A stretch of 42,592 nucleotides of DNA from Bacteroidaceae bacterium. Its GTDB lineage: Bacteria > Bacteroidota > Bacteroidia > Bacteroidales > Bacteroidaceae. The stretch covers positions 20,363 through 62,954 of the forward strand of contig JABUUE010000002.1 of the NCBI GenBank assembly GCA_021443335.1, given 5' to 3'. Both the position numbers and the translations under genes were made by a program. Shown in pieces: positions 1 through 10,241 of this stretch; the stretch's first letter is position 1; every line of letters starts with the position of its first letter. The notes beneath the pieces are model-generated. The model worked only from the letters and a program-made list of their open reading frames with translations, was not told the DNA's origin and searched no databases.

Positions 1-1493
<1,493 letters not shown>

Positions 1494-1520
1494 TTAATTT
1501 TATAGATTAATGTATGTGTG

Positions 1521-1546
1521 TTTGTAGTTTGTTTGCTTGTTTGTTT
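1521..1546. repeat. TTTG/CTTG tetranucleotide tract between ATPase and nifJ
   Basis: A short imperfect run of TTTG and CTTG units fills much of the 62-bp gap between the stop of the ATPase gene and the start of nifJ. It is a small microsatellite-like tract with no evident function. Confidence 0.5.
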
Positions 1547-2734
1547 TTAATACAAGAACCCGAGCAGCCAGATAGGGATATTGTTTCCCGCGCCCACTTC
1601 TGTATTATATCGGAAATATATGGTGTTTTTGTCTGTCCTTGGCTTTGTCTGTCGTTTAGCGTCTGTAATTCTCGCCTTTATGTTCTCGTCAATAAAGAAG
1701 AATTTCTCGTGTGGCGGTTGGCTCACCTTGTGGTCTTTCCACAGCGAGTTGATGGCAAATGTCTCCATCACATCCTGTATTTCCACGTTTATCGGATAAA
1801 TTGCGTAAAGCAGGTTTGAGTTGTGTAAGGTGATTTTAGTTGGTTTCTTCGGATGTACCTCTCCGACAGGATGCATGATATTTATGAGTCGGGCGTCGGC
1901 AAGGTTCTTGATGTAGTTCATCACGGTGGCGCGTGAGGTCTCAACATCTAATGCTAATTTGCTTATGTTAGGCGCTTTGCCAGCGTTGATTGCAAGCTCA
2001 TAGAACAGCTTCTTTATACGTGTCAGATATTTCAGTTCTATCTGTTTGATGAGCAGAATGTCCACCTCAATCATCATACTCATGGTTTTGAGCAGATTTT
2101 CGGAGTAGTTTGTCTTTTCAAGGAAGAAGGGGTAGAAGCCGTGGTGCAGATAATTCTTGAAATGAACCGATGGAGATACCTTGGAAAGAATCTGGCGAAC
2201 AATCAGTTCGTGGTTGTCTATTATTTCGTCAAGGCTGTAAACTGGAAGATTTTCCCCTGTCTGAATCATCAGATACTCGCGGAACGAGAGTCCTCGCAGG
2301 TTATAGCTTCTCACAACGCCGCCTATTTCCGGGTTTTCCTCTTTGAGCCTCATCACGCTCGAGCCTGTGAATACAATCTGAAGGTTAGGGTACATGTCGT
2401 AGCAACAACGCAGCTGATAGCTCCAGTCGGGCATCTTAAACACCTGGTCAATGAGCAACACCTGTCCGCCGTTTTCAACAAATCTGCCAGCAAACTCAAT
2501 AAGGCTATGTCCTTGGAAATAAAAGTTGTTTAGGTTGACATACAGGCAGTGACGATTGGATGCGCCATAATTCTCACGGGCATAATGCAAGAGGAATGTG
2601 GTTTTGCCTACACCACGAGTTCCCTTGATACCTATAAGACGGGCAGTCCAGTCTATCTCGTCCATAAGATAGCGTCTAAGTGGAGCGTTAACGTGTTCCA
2701 CCAAATACTTATGTGTGCGGTAAAATGCTTCCAT
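1547..2734 (-). CDS. AAA family ATPase with C-terminal DUF4143-like region
   Basis: 395-residue cytoplasmic P-loop protein resembling the AAA_14/DUF4143 ATPases common in Bacteroidetes, whose role is mostly unknown. The Walker A motif GTRGVGKTT has its lysine at about residue 44. The Walker B strand VLLIDQVFK ends in Asp96-Gln97, whereas the family normally has Asp-Glu. A sensor-like FTGSS follows near 140. The C-terminal half contains a helix-turn-helix-like stretch (NISKLALDVETSRATVMNYIKNL, quoted in part: TSRATVMNYIKNL), as is usual before the DUF4143 fold. The ATG at 2734 lies 18 nt downstream of a good promoter -7 box. It stands alone or is co-transcribed with nifJ. Family is fairly sure; activity is uncertain because of the Walker B change. 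Confidence 0.8.
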   Translation of the reverse strand: MEAFYRTHKYLVEHVNAPLRRYLMDEIDWTARLIGIKGTRGVGKTTFLLHYARENYGASNRHCLYVNLNNFYFQGHSLIEFAGRFVENGGQVLLIDQVFKMPDWSYQLRCCYDMYPNLQIVFTGSSVMRLKEENPEIGGVVRSYNLRGLSFREYLMIQTGENLPVYSLDEIIDNHELIVRQILSKVSPSVHFKNYLHHGFYPFFLEKTNYSENLLKTMSMMIEVDILLIKQIELKYLTRIKKLFYELAINAGKAPNISKLALDVETSRATVMNYIKNLADARLINIMHPVGEVHPKKPTKITLHNSNLLYAIYPINVEIQDVMETFAINSLWKDHKVSQPPHEKFFFIDENIKARITDAKRQTKPRTDKNTIYFRYNTEVGAGNNIPIWLLGFLY

Positions 2735-2751
2735 TTCAGTTAAATCAAGTG

Positions 2752-2782
2752 CAAAATTAAATTTTTTTTAGTGATTTGCAAA
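2752..2782 (-). promoter_or_regulatory. Bacteroidetes-type promoter for the AAA ATPase gene
   Basis: On the minus strand, TTTG (2782-2779) is separated by 19 nt from TAATTTTG (2759-2752), matching the TTTG-N19-TAnnTTTG primary-sigma consensus. The ATG lies at 2734, so the leader would be very short. Confidence 0.75.
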
Positions 2783-2853
2783 CTATAGATAGCAATTTTT
2801 TCATTTTTTGTTTAAAAATTTGACTTTTTATATCATCTTGGCAAAATATTTTC

Positions 2854-2861
2854 TACCTTTG
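2854..2861 (+). promoter_or_regulatory. Probable -7 element upstream of the ATP-grasp gene
   Basis: TACCTTTG fits the TAnnTTTG -7 consensus and is followed by GC. I do not find a TTTG -33 box at the usual 19-20 nt spacing; the nearest TTTG (2819-2822) is 31 nt away. The leader to the ATG at 2952 would be about 85 nt. Confidence 0.5.
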
Positions 2862-2951
2862 CACGGTAAAATCACACCTAAAGGACATCTGTTTTGTTTT
2901 ATTACGTTTGATTGCATTTACATTCTGTAAGGGATACACATTATTATTGCC

Positions 2952-4007
2952 ATGAGAATTCACATATTTAATCCAGAACACGAAATCGCTTTAGCGTTGG
3001 ATAAAGCGCGGTTTACTCCGTCACATAATGTTGTCAAGATGCGAAGGGAGCTTGCCTACATTCCCATTTTGTGGGCTACCGACGGTGACTATGTCCTTGT
3101 GGAGGATGTAGAATACTCGTATAAGGCTGCCGAGAAGTTTGGTGCGTACATCAAGGGCGATGTCCATTTTGTGGGCGCCAACCGCTTGCGTGCGATGATT
3201 AAGGAGAAGCAGTCACGTGGCTTTTTTGATATGGTCGCCGTGCCTTGGGGATGGGACAAGGCCATTGTCTATCAGCTCAAGTCTTTGGGCTGGCCCGAAA
3301 CACATTTGCCATCGGAGGAGTTTCTTGACGAGGTGAGAAAAGTGTCTCACCGCCGTACCGCGCTGTCATTCCTCAAGAAGATGGGCAGTTCCTTTACCTC
3401 TCATGAAGTCAACAACATCAACGATATTGTAGGCTATATACAGCAGTATGGTGATGTTGTGCTGAAATCGCCGTGGAGTTGCAGTGGCAGGGGAATAAGG
3501 TTTGTGAACCAAGACAACTGCACGCCCTCGTTGTTGCGCTGGATAGAGAATGTTATCTCTCAGCAAGGCAGTCTTATGGTTGAGCCACGCTATGACAAGC
3601 TGCGTGACTTCGCCTTGGAGTTTGAGGCTGTTGACGGTGGCGTTAAGTACTGTGGTCTCTCGGTCTTCGACACCTGCTACACTGTTTACACCTCTTCTCT
3701 CATAGCGACGGAAGACCGCAAGATGGAGGTTTTGGAGCAATACATGACGCGCGAACAATTAGAAGACTTGATACGCCAGTGCGAAGATTATCTTTCAGAG
3801 GTGCTGCCACAAGGCTATGAGGGCGGAATAGGCATTGATATGATGATTGTGAAGAATGGCGAAGGCTTCCTCGTCCACCCATGTGTGGAGATAAACTTCC
3901 GCCGCACTATGGGGCATGTCGCTCTTTGTTTCGATGCGCGTCCTTTCCGTCCCGACCGTACTATGGAGTTAGGTTTGTGCAGAAACTTTGAGCTGAAGGT
4001 GAGATAA
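2952..4007 (+). CDS. ATP-grasp-like conserved hypothetical protein
   Basis: 351-residue soluble protein. Its middle has an ATP-grasp-like nucleotide-binding stretch, DVVLKSPWSCSGRGIRFV, resembling the lysine plus glycine-rich loop of carboxylate-amine/thiol ligases. Its end has VHPCVEINFRRTMGHVA, resembling the metal-binding E-x-N motif of that fold. The N-terminus (MRIHIFNPEHEIALAL) is distinctive and I associate it with uncharacterised Bacteroidetes proteins. An acyl-phosphate ligase activity on an unknown carboxylate is therefore inferred; no substrate can be read. It precedes a GH43 gene by 111 bp without an obvious promoter between, so it may be co-transcribed with it. Confidence 0.7.
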   Translation: MRIHIFNPEHEIALALDKARFTPSHNVVKMRRELAYIPILWATDGDYVLVEDVEYSYKAAEKFGAYIKGDVHFVGANRLRAMIKEKQSRGFFDMVAVPWGWDKAIVYQLKSLGWPETHLPSEEFLDEVRKVSHRRTALSFLKKMGSSFTSHEVNNINDIVGYIQQYGDVVLKSPWSCSGRGIRFVNQDNCTPSLLRWIENVISQQGSLMVEPRYDKLRDFALEFEAVDGGVKYCGLSVFDTCYTVYTSSLIATEDRKMEVLEQYMTREQLEDLIRQCEDYLSEVLPQGYEGGIGIDMMIVKNGEGFLVHPCVEINFRRTMGHVALCFDARPFRPDRTMELGLCRNFELKVR

Positions 4008-4118
4008 AAACGCAATCACAATCGCTATTTGTTTTTCAAGTAGAAACTATATGAAGAATCAGGAAAAGTTGCTGAACTTGTGATTTTGTGCTCGATTTAC
4101 TAATTTATTCCCCCTATA

Positions 4119-5867
4119 ATGACCATGAAGAAAACCCTTAGTTTATTTGTTCTGTTATCGTGTGTGTTCGCGGTTAATGCTCAATATAAGTCGCAAGTGT
4201 GGTGCCCAGACAACGGCGACGGCACTTTCACAAACCCTGTCGTTAATGCTGATTATTCCGATCCTGATGTGTGCGTCGGCGCTTCGGGCGAGGACTTTTA
4301 TATGACGGCATCGTCATTCTGTCATGTTCCGGGCTTGCCAATCCTGCACTCCAAAGACCTCGTAAACTGGGAGATTGTGAACCACGCAATAACGGAACTG
4401 CCGCCAACCGACCGCTACAACCGACCGCAACACGGCAACGGAGTGTGGGCTCCTTGCATCCGTTACAACCATCACAACAAGTATTATTACATCTACTGGG
4501 GCGACCCTGACCTCGGCGTTTTCATGACACGCGCGCAAAATCCTCTTGGTAAATGGTCTGAACCTAAGTGCATCATCGAGGGGAAAGGGATGATTGACAC
4601 CTCACCGCTGTGGGACGATGACGGCAGATGCTATCTCGTTAACGGCTGGGCAAACTCCCGTTGTCAGTTCAATTCTGTGCTGACAGTCCGCGAAATGGAC
4701 TCCGAAGGCTTGTCTGCCATCAGCAATCCCGTAATAGTTTTTGACGGCAATGGCACCCCGCATCGCACCGCCGAAGGACCTAAGTTCTACAAGCGCGACG
4801 GCTGGTACTGGATAATGTGTCCTGCTGGCGGCGTGCCTACCGGTCATCAGCTTGCTATGCGCGCGAAGAATCCTTACGGTCCTTACGAGACGAAGGTGGT
4901 GCTTGCAACCGGCAACACAGAGGTGAATGGCCCGCATCAGGGTGGCTGGGTGCATCTGCAGTCGGGCGAAGACTGGTTTTTGCACTTCCAGGACAAGGAG
5001 GCTTACGGTCGCGTAGTATGGCTCGAGCCTGTAAAATGGGTGGACAACTGGCCTGTCATGGGCGAGAAACTGCAGCCAAACAAGCAGCATAAGAAGTCTG
5101 ATCCAAACCTTCCGGTACTTGACAAATACTGCGGACAGCCTGTACTTAAATACAAAAAGCCCAACGTCGGCAAGAACTATCCGATAAACAACCCAGTTGA
5201 GAACGACGAGTTCGACAGTATAAAGTTGGGCAAGCAGTGGCAGTGGAACGCCAACTACGACCAGACTTTCGGCATGCCAACACCCAATGGCTACTTCCGT
5301 CTCTTCTGCCACCGCCAGAGCGAAGGCTACAAAAACCTGTGGGAGGCAGGCAATCTGCTCCTTCAGAAAACCCCGGCTGACAACTTCACGGCAACTGCCA
5401 AGCTCACTGTCACGGCGAAAGACGAAGGGCAGTATGGCGGAGTGATATGCTTTGGCATGGATTACAGCTCTTTGGTGTTGCGCAGAGTGGGGGAGGAGTT
5501 CCAGTTGCAGCAGATTTCATGTAAGGCTGCCGACAAGGGAAAGCCTGAGACAATAACCGTTCTCGCCACCTTCCCTCCAACAGCGGCAGATAAGGTTGAT
5601 TATCAGCCTTCTATACATTGCACGCTCTACATGCAGATGAAGGTGGAATATCTTGGTGGAAAGACTGCCGAGGGCGAGAACAAGCACGAGGCGAAAGTCA
5701 CATTCGCTTACTCCAAGGACGGCAAGAAATTCACTCCTTGTGGCGAACCTCATACCATGAGGCAAGGCAAGTGGGTAGGCTCAAAGGTTGGTTTCTGCGC
5801 TGCTGAGCCTGCGGGCAAGAAAGTGCGCGGCTGGGCTGACATCGACTGGTTCCGCATAACAAAATAA
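4119..5867 (+). CDS. Secreted glycoside hydrolase family 43 (beta-xylosidase / arabinofuranosidase type)
   Basis: 582 residues with a signal peptide (KKTLSLFVLLSCVFAVNAQ, cleavage near 22), so exported to periplasm or cell surface. GH43 five-bladed propeller motifs are all present: the catalytic base Asp48 in DYSDPDV, the pKa-modulating Asp160 in MIDTSPLWDDDG and the general acid Glu219 in TAEGPKFY. The C-terminal third (from about residue 360) looks like the concanavalin-like beta-sandwich often appended to beta-xylosidases and arabinofuranosidases. It should release xylose or arabinose from plant hemicellulose side chains or oligosaccharides; exact subfamily and linkage cannot be read. A second ATG at 4125 is an equally plausible start. 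The S9 peptidase gene follows after 24 bp, suggesting an operon. Confidence 0.9.
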   Translation: MTMKKTLSLFVLLSCVFAVNAQYKSQVWCPDNGDGTFTNPVVNADYSDPDVCVGASGEDFYMTASSFCHVPGLPILHSKDLVNWEIVNHAITELPPTDRYNRPQHGNGVWAPCIRYNHHNKYYYIYWGDPDLGVFMTRAQNPLGKWSEPKCIIEGKGMIDTSPLWDDDGRCYLVNGWANSRCQFNSVLTVREMDSEGLSAISNPVIVFDGNGTPHRTAEGPKFYKRDGWYWIMCPAGGVPTGHQLAMRAKNPYGPYETKVVLATGNTEVNGPHQGGWVHLQSGEDWFLHFQDKEAYGRVVWLEPVKWVDNWPVMGEKLQPNKQHKKSDPNLPVLDKYCGQPVLKYKKPNVGKNYPINNPVENDEFDSIKLGKQWQWNANYDQTFGMPTPNGYFRLFCHRQSEGYKNLWEAGNLLLQKTPADNFTATAKLTVTAKDEGQYGGVICFGMDYSSLVLRRVGEEFQLQQISCKAADKGKPETITVLATFPPTAADKVDYQPSIHCTLYMQMKVEYLGGKTAEGENKHEAKVTFAYSKDGKKFTPCGEPHTMRQGKWVGSKVGFCAAEPAGKKVRGWADIDWFRITK

Positions 5868-5891
5868 AATCAAATTAGGGAAATTATTTAA

Positions 5892-8462
5892 ATGTCAACT
5901 ACAAAAACTATGAACATTAGAGACTTTCTTCTTACCTCTTTCCTTGTACTGTCATCTTCCATGACGGCTTCTGCCAAGGATATCAAAGTAGATAAGTTCC
6001 GCATTGCCGGACCTTTCAAGCTCGTTGCTCCTGTCATGGTTGACTCGGTGAAGCACGACAGTTCTAAGTTCGACTCAAAGTCGCTGCTCGACTCCAGTGT
6101 CAATCTCGATATCCTGAAGTCTGCCACTCAGACTGTTGACTCCGTTCTGCCAAAGAATGACTCCGAGGCTTACTCTATGCTTCTGTTGCAGTCATCGTTC
6201 TCCAATATAAATTTCGTGAAGGCGAAGGTTGATGTGAAGAAACTGAAGAATTACAAGCTTTTTATTGACGGCAAGGAGACTGCGGCAGGTTCGGACATTT
6301 CCTTGCTTCCCGCAACCCATGACATTGTGATAAAATGCCTGCAAGCCCCGAAATCTGCCGACACATGCTTAGTGAACATCGTAACGGAAAAGCCCGAACT
6401 TATCACGGTGCTCGGTGTGGACAAGCAAGAAAACGGCATGAAACTGTTGGACAACAAGACTGTTGTCAACGCCAAAATCTCTGGCCATATCAAACCTTCG
6501 GGCGATGGACTTTATTATATTCAGGTTGACTATCAGCGTTTTCCTGACAACTCCACCGAGTGGACTTACATCCTGAAGGAGACGAAGACACACCGCGTGG
6601 CGCTGAAAACGAAGAAGAACATCTCGTGGGTAAGCAATACTCCACATACTTTCCAGAGTTATAATGACACGAAAGAGGGACGCGCGTTGATATTTACCGA
6701 CGCTCAGACTCTTAAGGAGACTGTTGTCTGCGAGAAGATGCCAAAGGATCAGGTCGCTCTTCTTCCAAACCATAAAAAGGCTATCGTGAGTAAGGTTCAG
6801 GAAGGACCGAAGGCCGACGAGGACAAACATATCTACTATCATCCTGACGACCGTATTCCGGGATGGCGTAGCAGACTCAGCTACTCGCTCTTTGACCTTG
6901 AGACTGGCGTAACAACTCCGCTCACCTTCGGCAATCGCAACATCTCTCTGCTGGACATTTCCGCCGACAGCAGGAAGGCGCTTTTTGCTGTTTCTACAAG
7001 CGACATCACCCACATGCTCCGAACAGATTACCAGACTCTCTTGCAGCTCGACCTTGAGACAATGGCTGTTGACACGCTCATAGCCAAGGATTATTTCATG
7101 GGGGCCTGCAAATACTCGCCCGACGGCAAGCAGATAGCCATTTCTGCAAACGCGGAATTTGCCAACCGCATAGGCTGTGTGCTGCCGGCAGACAAGTTTC
7201 CTAATCAGTACGAGTATGAGATGTTCCTGCTCGATGTCTCAAAGTCGTTGTCTGCCAATAGCGCGGACATAACTCCTCTGACAAAGGATTTCAATCCTTC
7301 GATTTCCAATTTCGCTTGGAGCAAATACGACGGCAACCTCTATTTCTCAGCCGATGACGGCGAGTGCTTGAATGTCTATAAGTTGGAGTTTGCAGCAGAC
7401 AAAAAGACGAAAGGCAAGAATTACTCCGACTATAAGATAACAAAGTTTGACCTGCCTTACCCTTATGTCTCTCATTTCTACCTTGCCGACAATGCTCCTT
7501 TTATGGGAGTGTCAGCGTGCGACATTGTTGACCTCGGCAAAACCTATTGGGTGAACACTAAGACCATGAAGGCGAGCATGATAGAGGATGTCCACCAGCG
7601 TGAGCTTGCCGACTATGCAAAGCCTACTGTTCGCGATTTCTCATTCAAGAACTCTGAGGGCTACGATATTCCGGGCTTCTATATTCTGCCACCGGGTGTT
7701 GACGAGGCAACGGCAGCGAAGGGCAGTTATCCGATGCTCGTTTACTACTATGGCGGATGCTCTCCTGTGTCCAAAGCCTTCTCCACAAGCTATGTCTTTC
7801 AGGTTCTTGCCTCAAGAGGTTATGTCGTTTATATCCTTGAGCCTCGCGGCTGCGCTGGTTTAGGACAGGAGTTTGGCTCATGGCACGGCAATACCGCTGG
7901 CGACCCTCAGACGAAAGACATCATCGAAGGCACGCAGGCTTTCCTGAAAGCTCACCCTTATGTCAATGAAAAGAAACTCGGATGCTTCGGCGCTTCCTAC
8001 GGCGGTTTTATGACGCAGTATTTGCTTACTAAGACCAACATGTTCAGTTGCGGCTGGAGTCACGCCGGAATATCCAACCACACATCTTACTGGGGCTACG
8101 GCTACTGGGGTTACACTTATAGCCAGGTAAGTATGCCGGGCAGTTATCCGTGGAAGGACAAGCAGCTTTATGTTGACCACTCGCCGCTCTTCAATGCTGA
8201 CAAGATTAAGACTCCGCTGCTCTTCACCCACGGTTTGAACGACCGCAATGTGCCGCCGATAGAGAGTTCGCAGCTTTACACAGCCTTGAGTCTCCTCGGC
8301 ACTCCAACGGCTTATGTTACATTCCAAGGCGAGGAACACCATGTGAAGAACTACACTCGTCTGCTCAACTGGCAGCATACCTTTATGGCGTGGTTCGACA
8401 GATGGCTGAAGGACGACGCGACTTGGTGGAACGAACTGTACAAGGAACCGGAACTGAGGTGA
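5892..8462 (+). CDS. Exported S9 family prolyl-oligopeptidase-like serine peptidase
   Basis: 856 residues with an N-terminal export signal (ATG at 5910, MNIRDFLLTSFLVLSSSMTASA, read in two parts, gives the more compact signal peptide than 5892). A long beta-propeller-like region covers roughly residues 150-580. The C-terminal alpha/beta hydrolase carries the complete triad: Ser702 in GASYGGF, Asp784 in LNDRNVPP and His816/His817 in GEEHHVKN. This is the S9 dipeptidyl-peptidase/oligopeptidase arrangement, predicting periplasmic cleavage of peptides. It lies 24 bp after GH43, so the two are probably one transcript, though the functional link is unclear. Its stop codon is directly followed by a 22-bp tandem repeat. 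Confidence 0.9.
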   Translation: MSTTKTMNIRDFLLTSFLVLSSSMTASAKDIKVDKFRIAGPFKLVAPVMVDSVKHDSSKFDSKSLLDSSVNLDILKSATQTVDSVLPKNDSEAYSMLLLQSSFSNINFVKAKVDVKKLKNYKLFIDGKETAAGSDISLLPATHDIVIKCLQAPKSADTCLVNIVTEKPELITVLGVDKQENGMKLLDNKTVVNAKISGHIKPSGDGLYYIQVDYQRFPDNSTEWTYILKETKTHRVALKTKKNISWVSNTPHTFQSYNDTKEGRALIFTDAQTLKETVVCEKMPKDQVALLPNHKKAIVSKVQEGPKADEDKHIYYHPDDRIPGWRSRLSYSLFDLETGVTTPLTFGNRNISLLDISADSRKALFAVSTSDITHMLRTDYQTLLQLDLETMAVDTLIAKDYFMGACKYSPDGKQIAISANAEFANRIGCVLPADKFPNQYEYEMFLLDVSKSLSANSADITPLTKDFNPSISNFAWSKYDGNLYFSADDGECLNVYKLEFAADKKTKGKNYSDYKITKFDLPYPYVSHFYLADNAPFMGVSACDIVDLGKTYWVNTKTMKASMIEDVHQRELADYAKPTVRDFSFKNSEGYDIPGFYILPPGVDEATAAKGSYPMLVYYYGGCSPVSKAFSTSYVFQVLASRGYVVYILEPRGCAGLGQEFGSWHGNTAGDPQTKDIIEGTQAFLKAHPYVNEKKLGCFGASYGGFMTQYLLTKTNMFSCGWSHAGISNHTSYWGYGYWGYTYSQVSMPGSYPWKDKQLYVDHSPLFNADKIKTPLLFTHGLNDRNVPPIESSQLYTALSLLGTPTAYVTFQGEEHHVKNYTRLLNWQHTFMAWFDRWLKDDATWWNELYKEPELR

Positions 8463-8593
8463 TGAGTATCGCCGACACAGCAAGTGAGTATCGCCGACAC
8501 AGCAAGTGAGTATCGCCGACACAGCAAGTGAGTTTCGCTGATACAATATTTGAGTATCGGCGCCACAGCGTGTGAGCATCACTGAAGTTTAGT
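8463..8593. repeat. 22-bp tandem repeat (module A), about six units
   Basis: Begins at the base after the S9 peptidase stop codon. Units start with TGAGTATCGCCGACACAGC followed by a few variable bases. The first three (8463-8484, 8485-8506, 8507-8528) are identical. The next ones (8529-8550, 8551-8572, then a partial from 8573) become progressively degenerate away from the gene. The period is exactly 22 bp with no spacers. The same module occurs at 35079-35100. Confidence 0.95.
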
Positions 8594-8891
8594 TCTATAA
8601 ATAGCTTGAGGCATTTTTGAGATTTTACCATTGCTTACATAAAGAAATGCAACGCAATTATTGGTTAGGGTAGTGAGTTACATGAACGCAAGTGTTGTGT
8701 GTGTTGTTTTTATTGTTTTGTTTTCTAAAAAAGTAACCCCATAGTTCGTTGTGGGGTGGGGTGAGCCTAACTGAACCCTATAGAGCGGGCGTAAAGTTCG
8801 CTCCTGCGTGATGTATGTCAAAGTTGAGTGTGTTTACTGCAAATCCCGAAAATTGATGGGTTAAAATGTTCCTTTTCTCATAAAAAAGTCG
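8594..8891. other. Intergenic region without a recognisable gene
   Basis: No credible coding sequence. It holds a hairpin ACCCCA (8736-8741) / TGGGGT (8752-8757) preceded by six A residues (8727-8732), which would be terminator-like on the minus strand. There is also a small GAGCG/CGCTC hairpin around 8783-8803. No minus-strand gene reaches this point, so the function is unknown. Confidence 0.4.
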
Positions 8892-8899
8892 TAAATTTG
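8892..8899 (+). promoter_or_regulatory. Probable -7 element for the thioredoxin-fold lipoprotein gene
   Basis: TAAATTTG followed by CAG fits the TAnnTTTG consensus, about 40 bp upstream of the ATG at 8941. A -33 box is weak (TGTT at 8867-8870, 21 nt away). Confidence 0.5.
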
Positions 8900-8940
8900 C
8901 AGTGTTTTAAAAGCAACCAAGAATTGATTTTAACTTGATT

Positions 8941-10101
8941 ATGAATACAAACAACGTACTCCGCATCATCACATTTCTTACAGTGGCATTGGTCCTTGCC
9001 GCTTGCAGCAACAAGAAATTCACCGTAAAGGGTGAGATAGCAAACGCTGCAGACTCAGTGCTGTATTTTGAGAATATCTCGCTTGACGGACCGGTGAAGG
9101 TTGACAGCGTGAAACTTTCTAAGGACGGACAGTTCTCCTTCTCTGAGGACGCGCAGACAGCCCCTGAATTCTATCGCCTGCGCATAGACGACCAGATAAT
9201 AAACATCTCTATCGACTCTACTGAGACTGTTACAGTTAAGGGACAATGGCCAGCATTGGCTACATCATACACGGTGGAAGGCTCGGAGCAGTGCAAGCTC
9301 ATTCAGGAACTCGCCTACAAGCAGATTGCACTCCAGCAGCAGGCTATCGCCATACAGAAGTCACCAGAGATTTCATATCAAAAAGGCGCGGATTCAATAA
9401 AGGCGCTTGTTGACAAATATCGCGAGGAAATAAAGCTGAACTACATCTTCAAGCACCCTGACTATGCTTCTTCATACTTCGCTCTCTTCCAGGCCATAGG
9501 CTCAACACTGATATTCAACCCTCGCGAGAACGAGGAAGACATCAAGGCGTTCGGTGCGGTGGCAACAAGCTGGGACACAAAATACCCTGAATCGCTGCGC
9601 GGAGAGAACCTTCACAACATAACTGTTGAGGGCATGAACAACATCAGATATGTGCGCAACAAGATGGCTCGCGCAGAGAACACGGCGCAGATGGCAAGAG
9701 AGTCAGGACTGATAGACATTAGACTGACCGACAACCACGGCAAAGAGCAGTCGTTACAGGGATTGGCTGGAAAGGTAGTCTTGCTTGACTTCCATGTGTT
9801 TGCCGGACAAGATTCTCCACAGCGTATAATGAGTCTCCGTGAGCTTTACAACAAATACCACGGACAGGGATTTGAAATATACCAAGTGTCGCTGGATGCT
9901 GACAAGCATTTCTGGAAAACCCAGACTGACGCGCTGCCATGGATTAGCGTGAACGACCCTGACGGAGTGAACAGCCGCACTCTCTTGCTCTACAATGTTC
10001 AGAGCGTGCCGACATTCTTCTTGATAAACAAGAACAATGAGCTTGTGAAGCGCGATGCGCAGATTAAGGACATCGATGCGGAAATCAAGGCTCTGCTGTA
10101 A
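8941..10101 (+). CDS. DUF4369 / TlpA-like thioredoxin-fold lipoprotein lacking CXXC
   Basis: 386-residue lipoprotein: MNTNNVLRIITFLTVALVLAAC ends in a lipobox (LAAC), so it should be lipidated and periplasm- or surface-anchored. I chose the ATG at 8941 over an in-frame TTG at 8935. The N-terminal 120 residues match the DUF4369 beta-sandwich pattern (FTVKGEIANAADSVLYFEN). From about residue 258 there is a TlpA/AhpC-like thioredoxin fold (GKVVLLDFHVF, with the cis-proline VPTFF at 356-360). Where redox-active members have WCxxC, this protein has FAGQDS (287-292), with no cysteine. A disulfide-exchange role is therefore unlikely; a structural, binding or envelope-stress role is inference. Confidence 0.85.
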   Translation: MNTNNVLRIITFLTVALVLAACSNKKFTVKGEIANAADSVLYFENISLDGPVKVDSVKLSKDGQFSFSEDAQTAPEFYRLRIDDQIINISIDSTETVTVKGQWPALATSYTVEGSEQCKLIQELAYKQIALQQQAIAIQKSPEISYQKGADSIKALVDKYREEIKLNYIFKHPDYASSYFALFQAIGSTLIFNPRENEEDIKAFGAVATSWDTKYPESLRGENLHNITVEGMNNIRYVRNKMARAENTAQMARESGLIDIRLTDNHGKEQSLQGLAGKVVLLDFHVFAGQDSPQRIMSLRELYNKYHGQGFEIYQVSLDADKHFWKTQTDALPWISVNDPDGVNSRTLLLYNVQSVPTFFLINKNNELVKRDAQIKDIDAEIKALL

Positions 10102-10145
10102 GATTTGGCTAATTAATGTAGGAACCTTCCTATAATAGGTAGATA

Positions 10146-10196
10146 ATGATGTCGCTGAAAGAACTCGGCTATGCCGCTTTGCTTGCAAAGAACTAA
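10146..10196 (+). other. Possible 16-residue small ORF
   Basis: An ATG-ATG start and TAA stop give MMSLKELGYAALLAKN in the 140-bp gap before the pectinesterase gene, shortly after a small CCTAT/ATAGG hairpin (10131-10141). Coding status is unproven; it could equally be chance or part of an RNA leader. Confidence 0.15.
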
Positions 10197-10241
10197 TTTG
10201 AAGAACCCTCTTAAATATAACCTCACAAACACCTATTCCTA

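Noticed and set aside
4119..8462. GH43-S9 pair as part of a polysaccharide utilisation locus
   Set aside because: No SusC, SusD or hybrid sensor gene is in the window, so PUL membership cannot be supported.
8463..8593. Possible CRISPR array
   Set aside because: Units are contiguous 22-mers with no spacers, and no cas gene is present.
8351..8631. Minus-strand frames reading repeated VGDTH / CRRYS phrases
   Set aside because: They are translations of the 22-bp repeat and of the antisense of the S9 gene, not genes.
8727..8757. Rho-independent terminator on the minus strand
   Set aside because: The hairpin and T tract are present, but no minus-strand gene ends nearby, so it was left as a described structure only.
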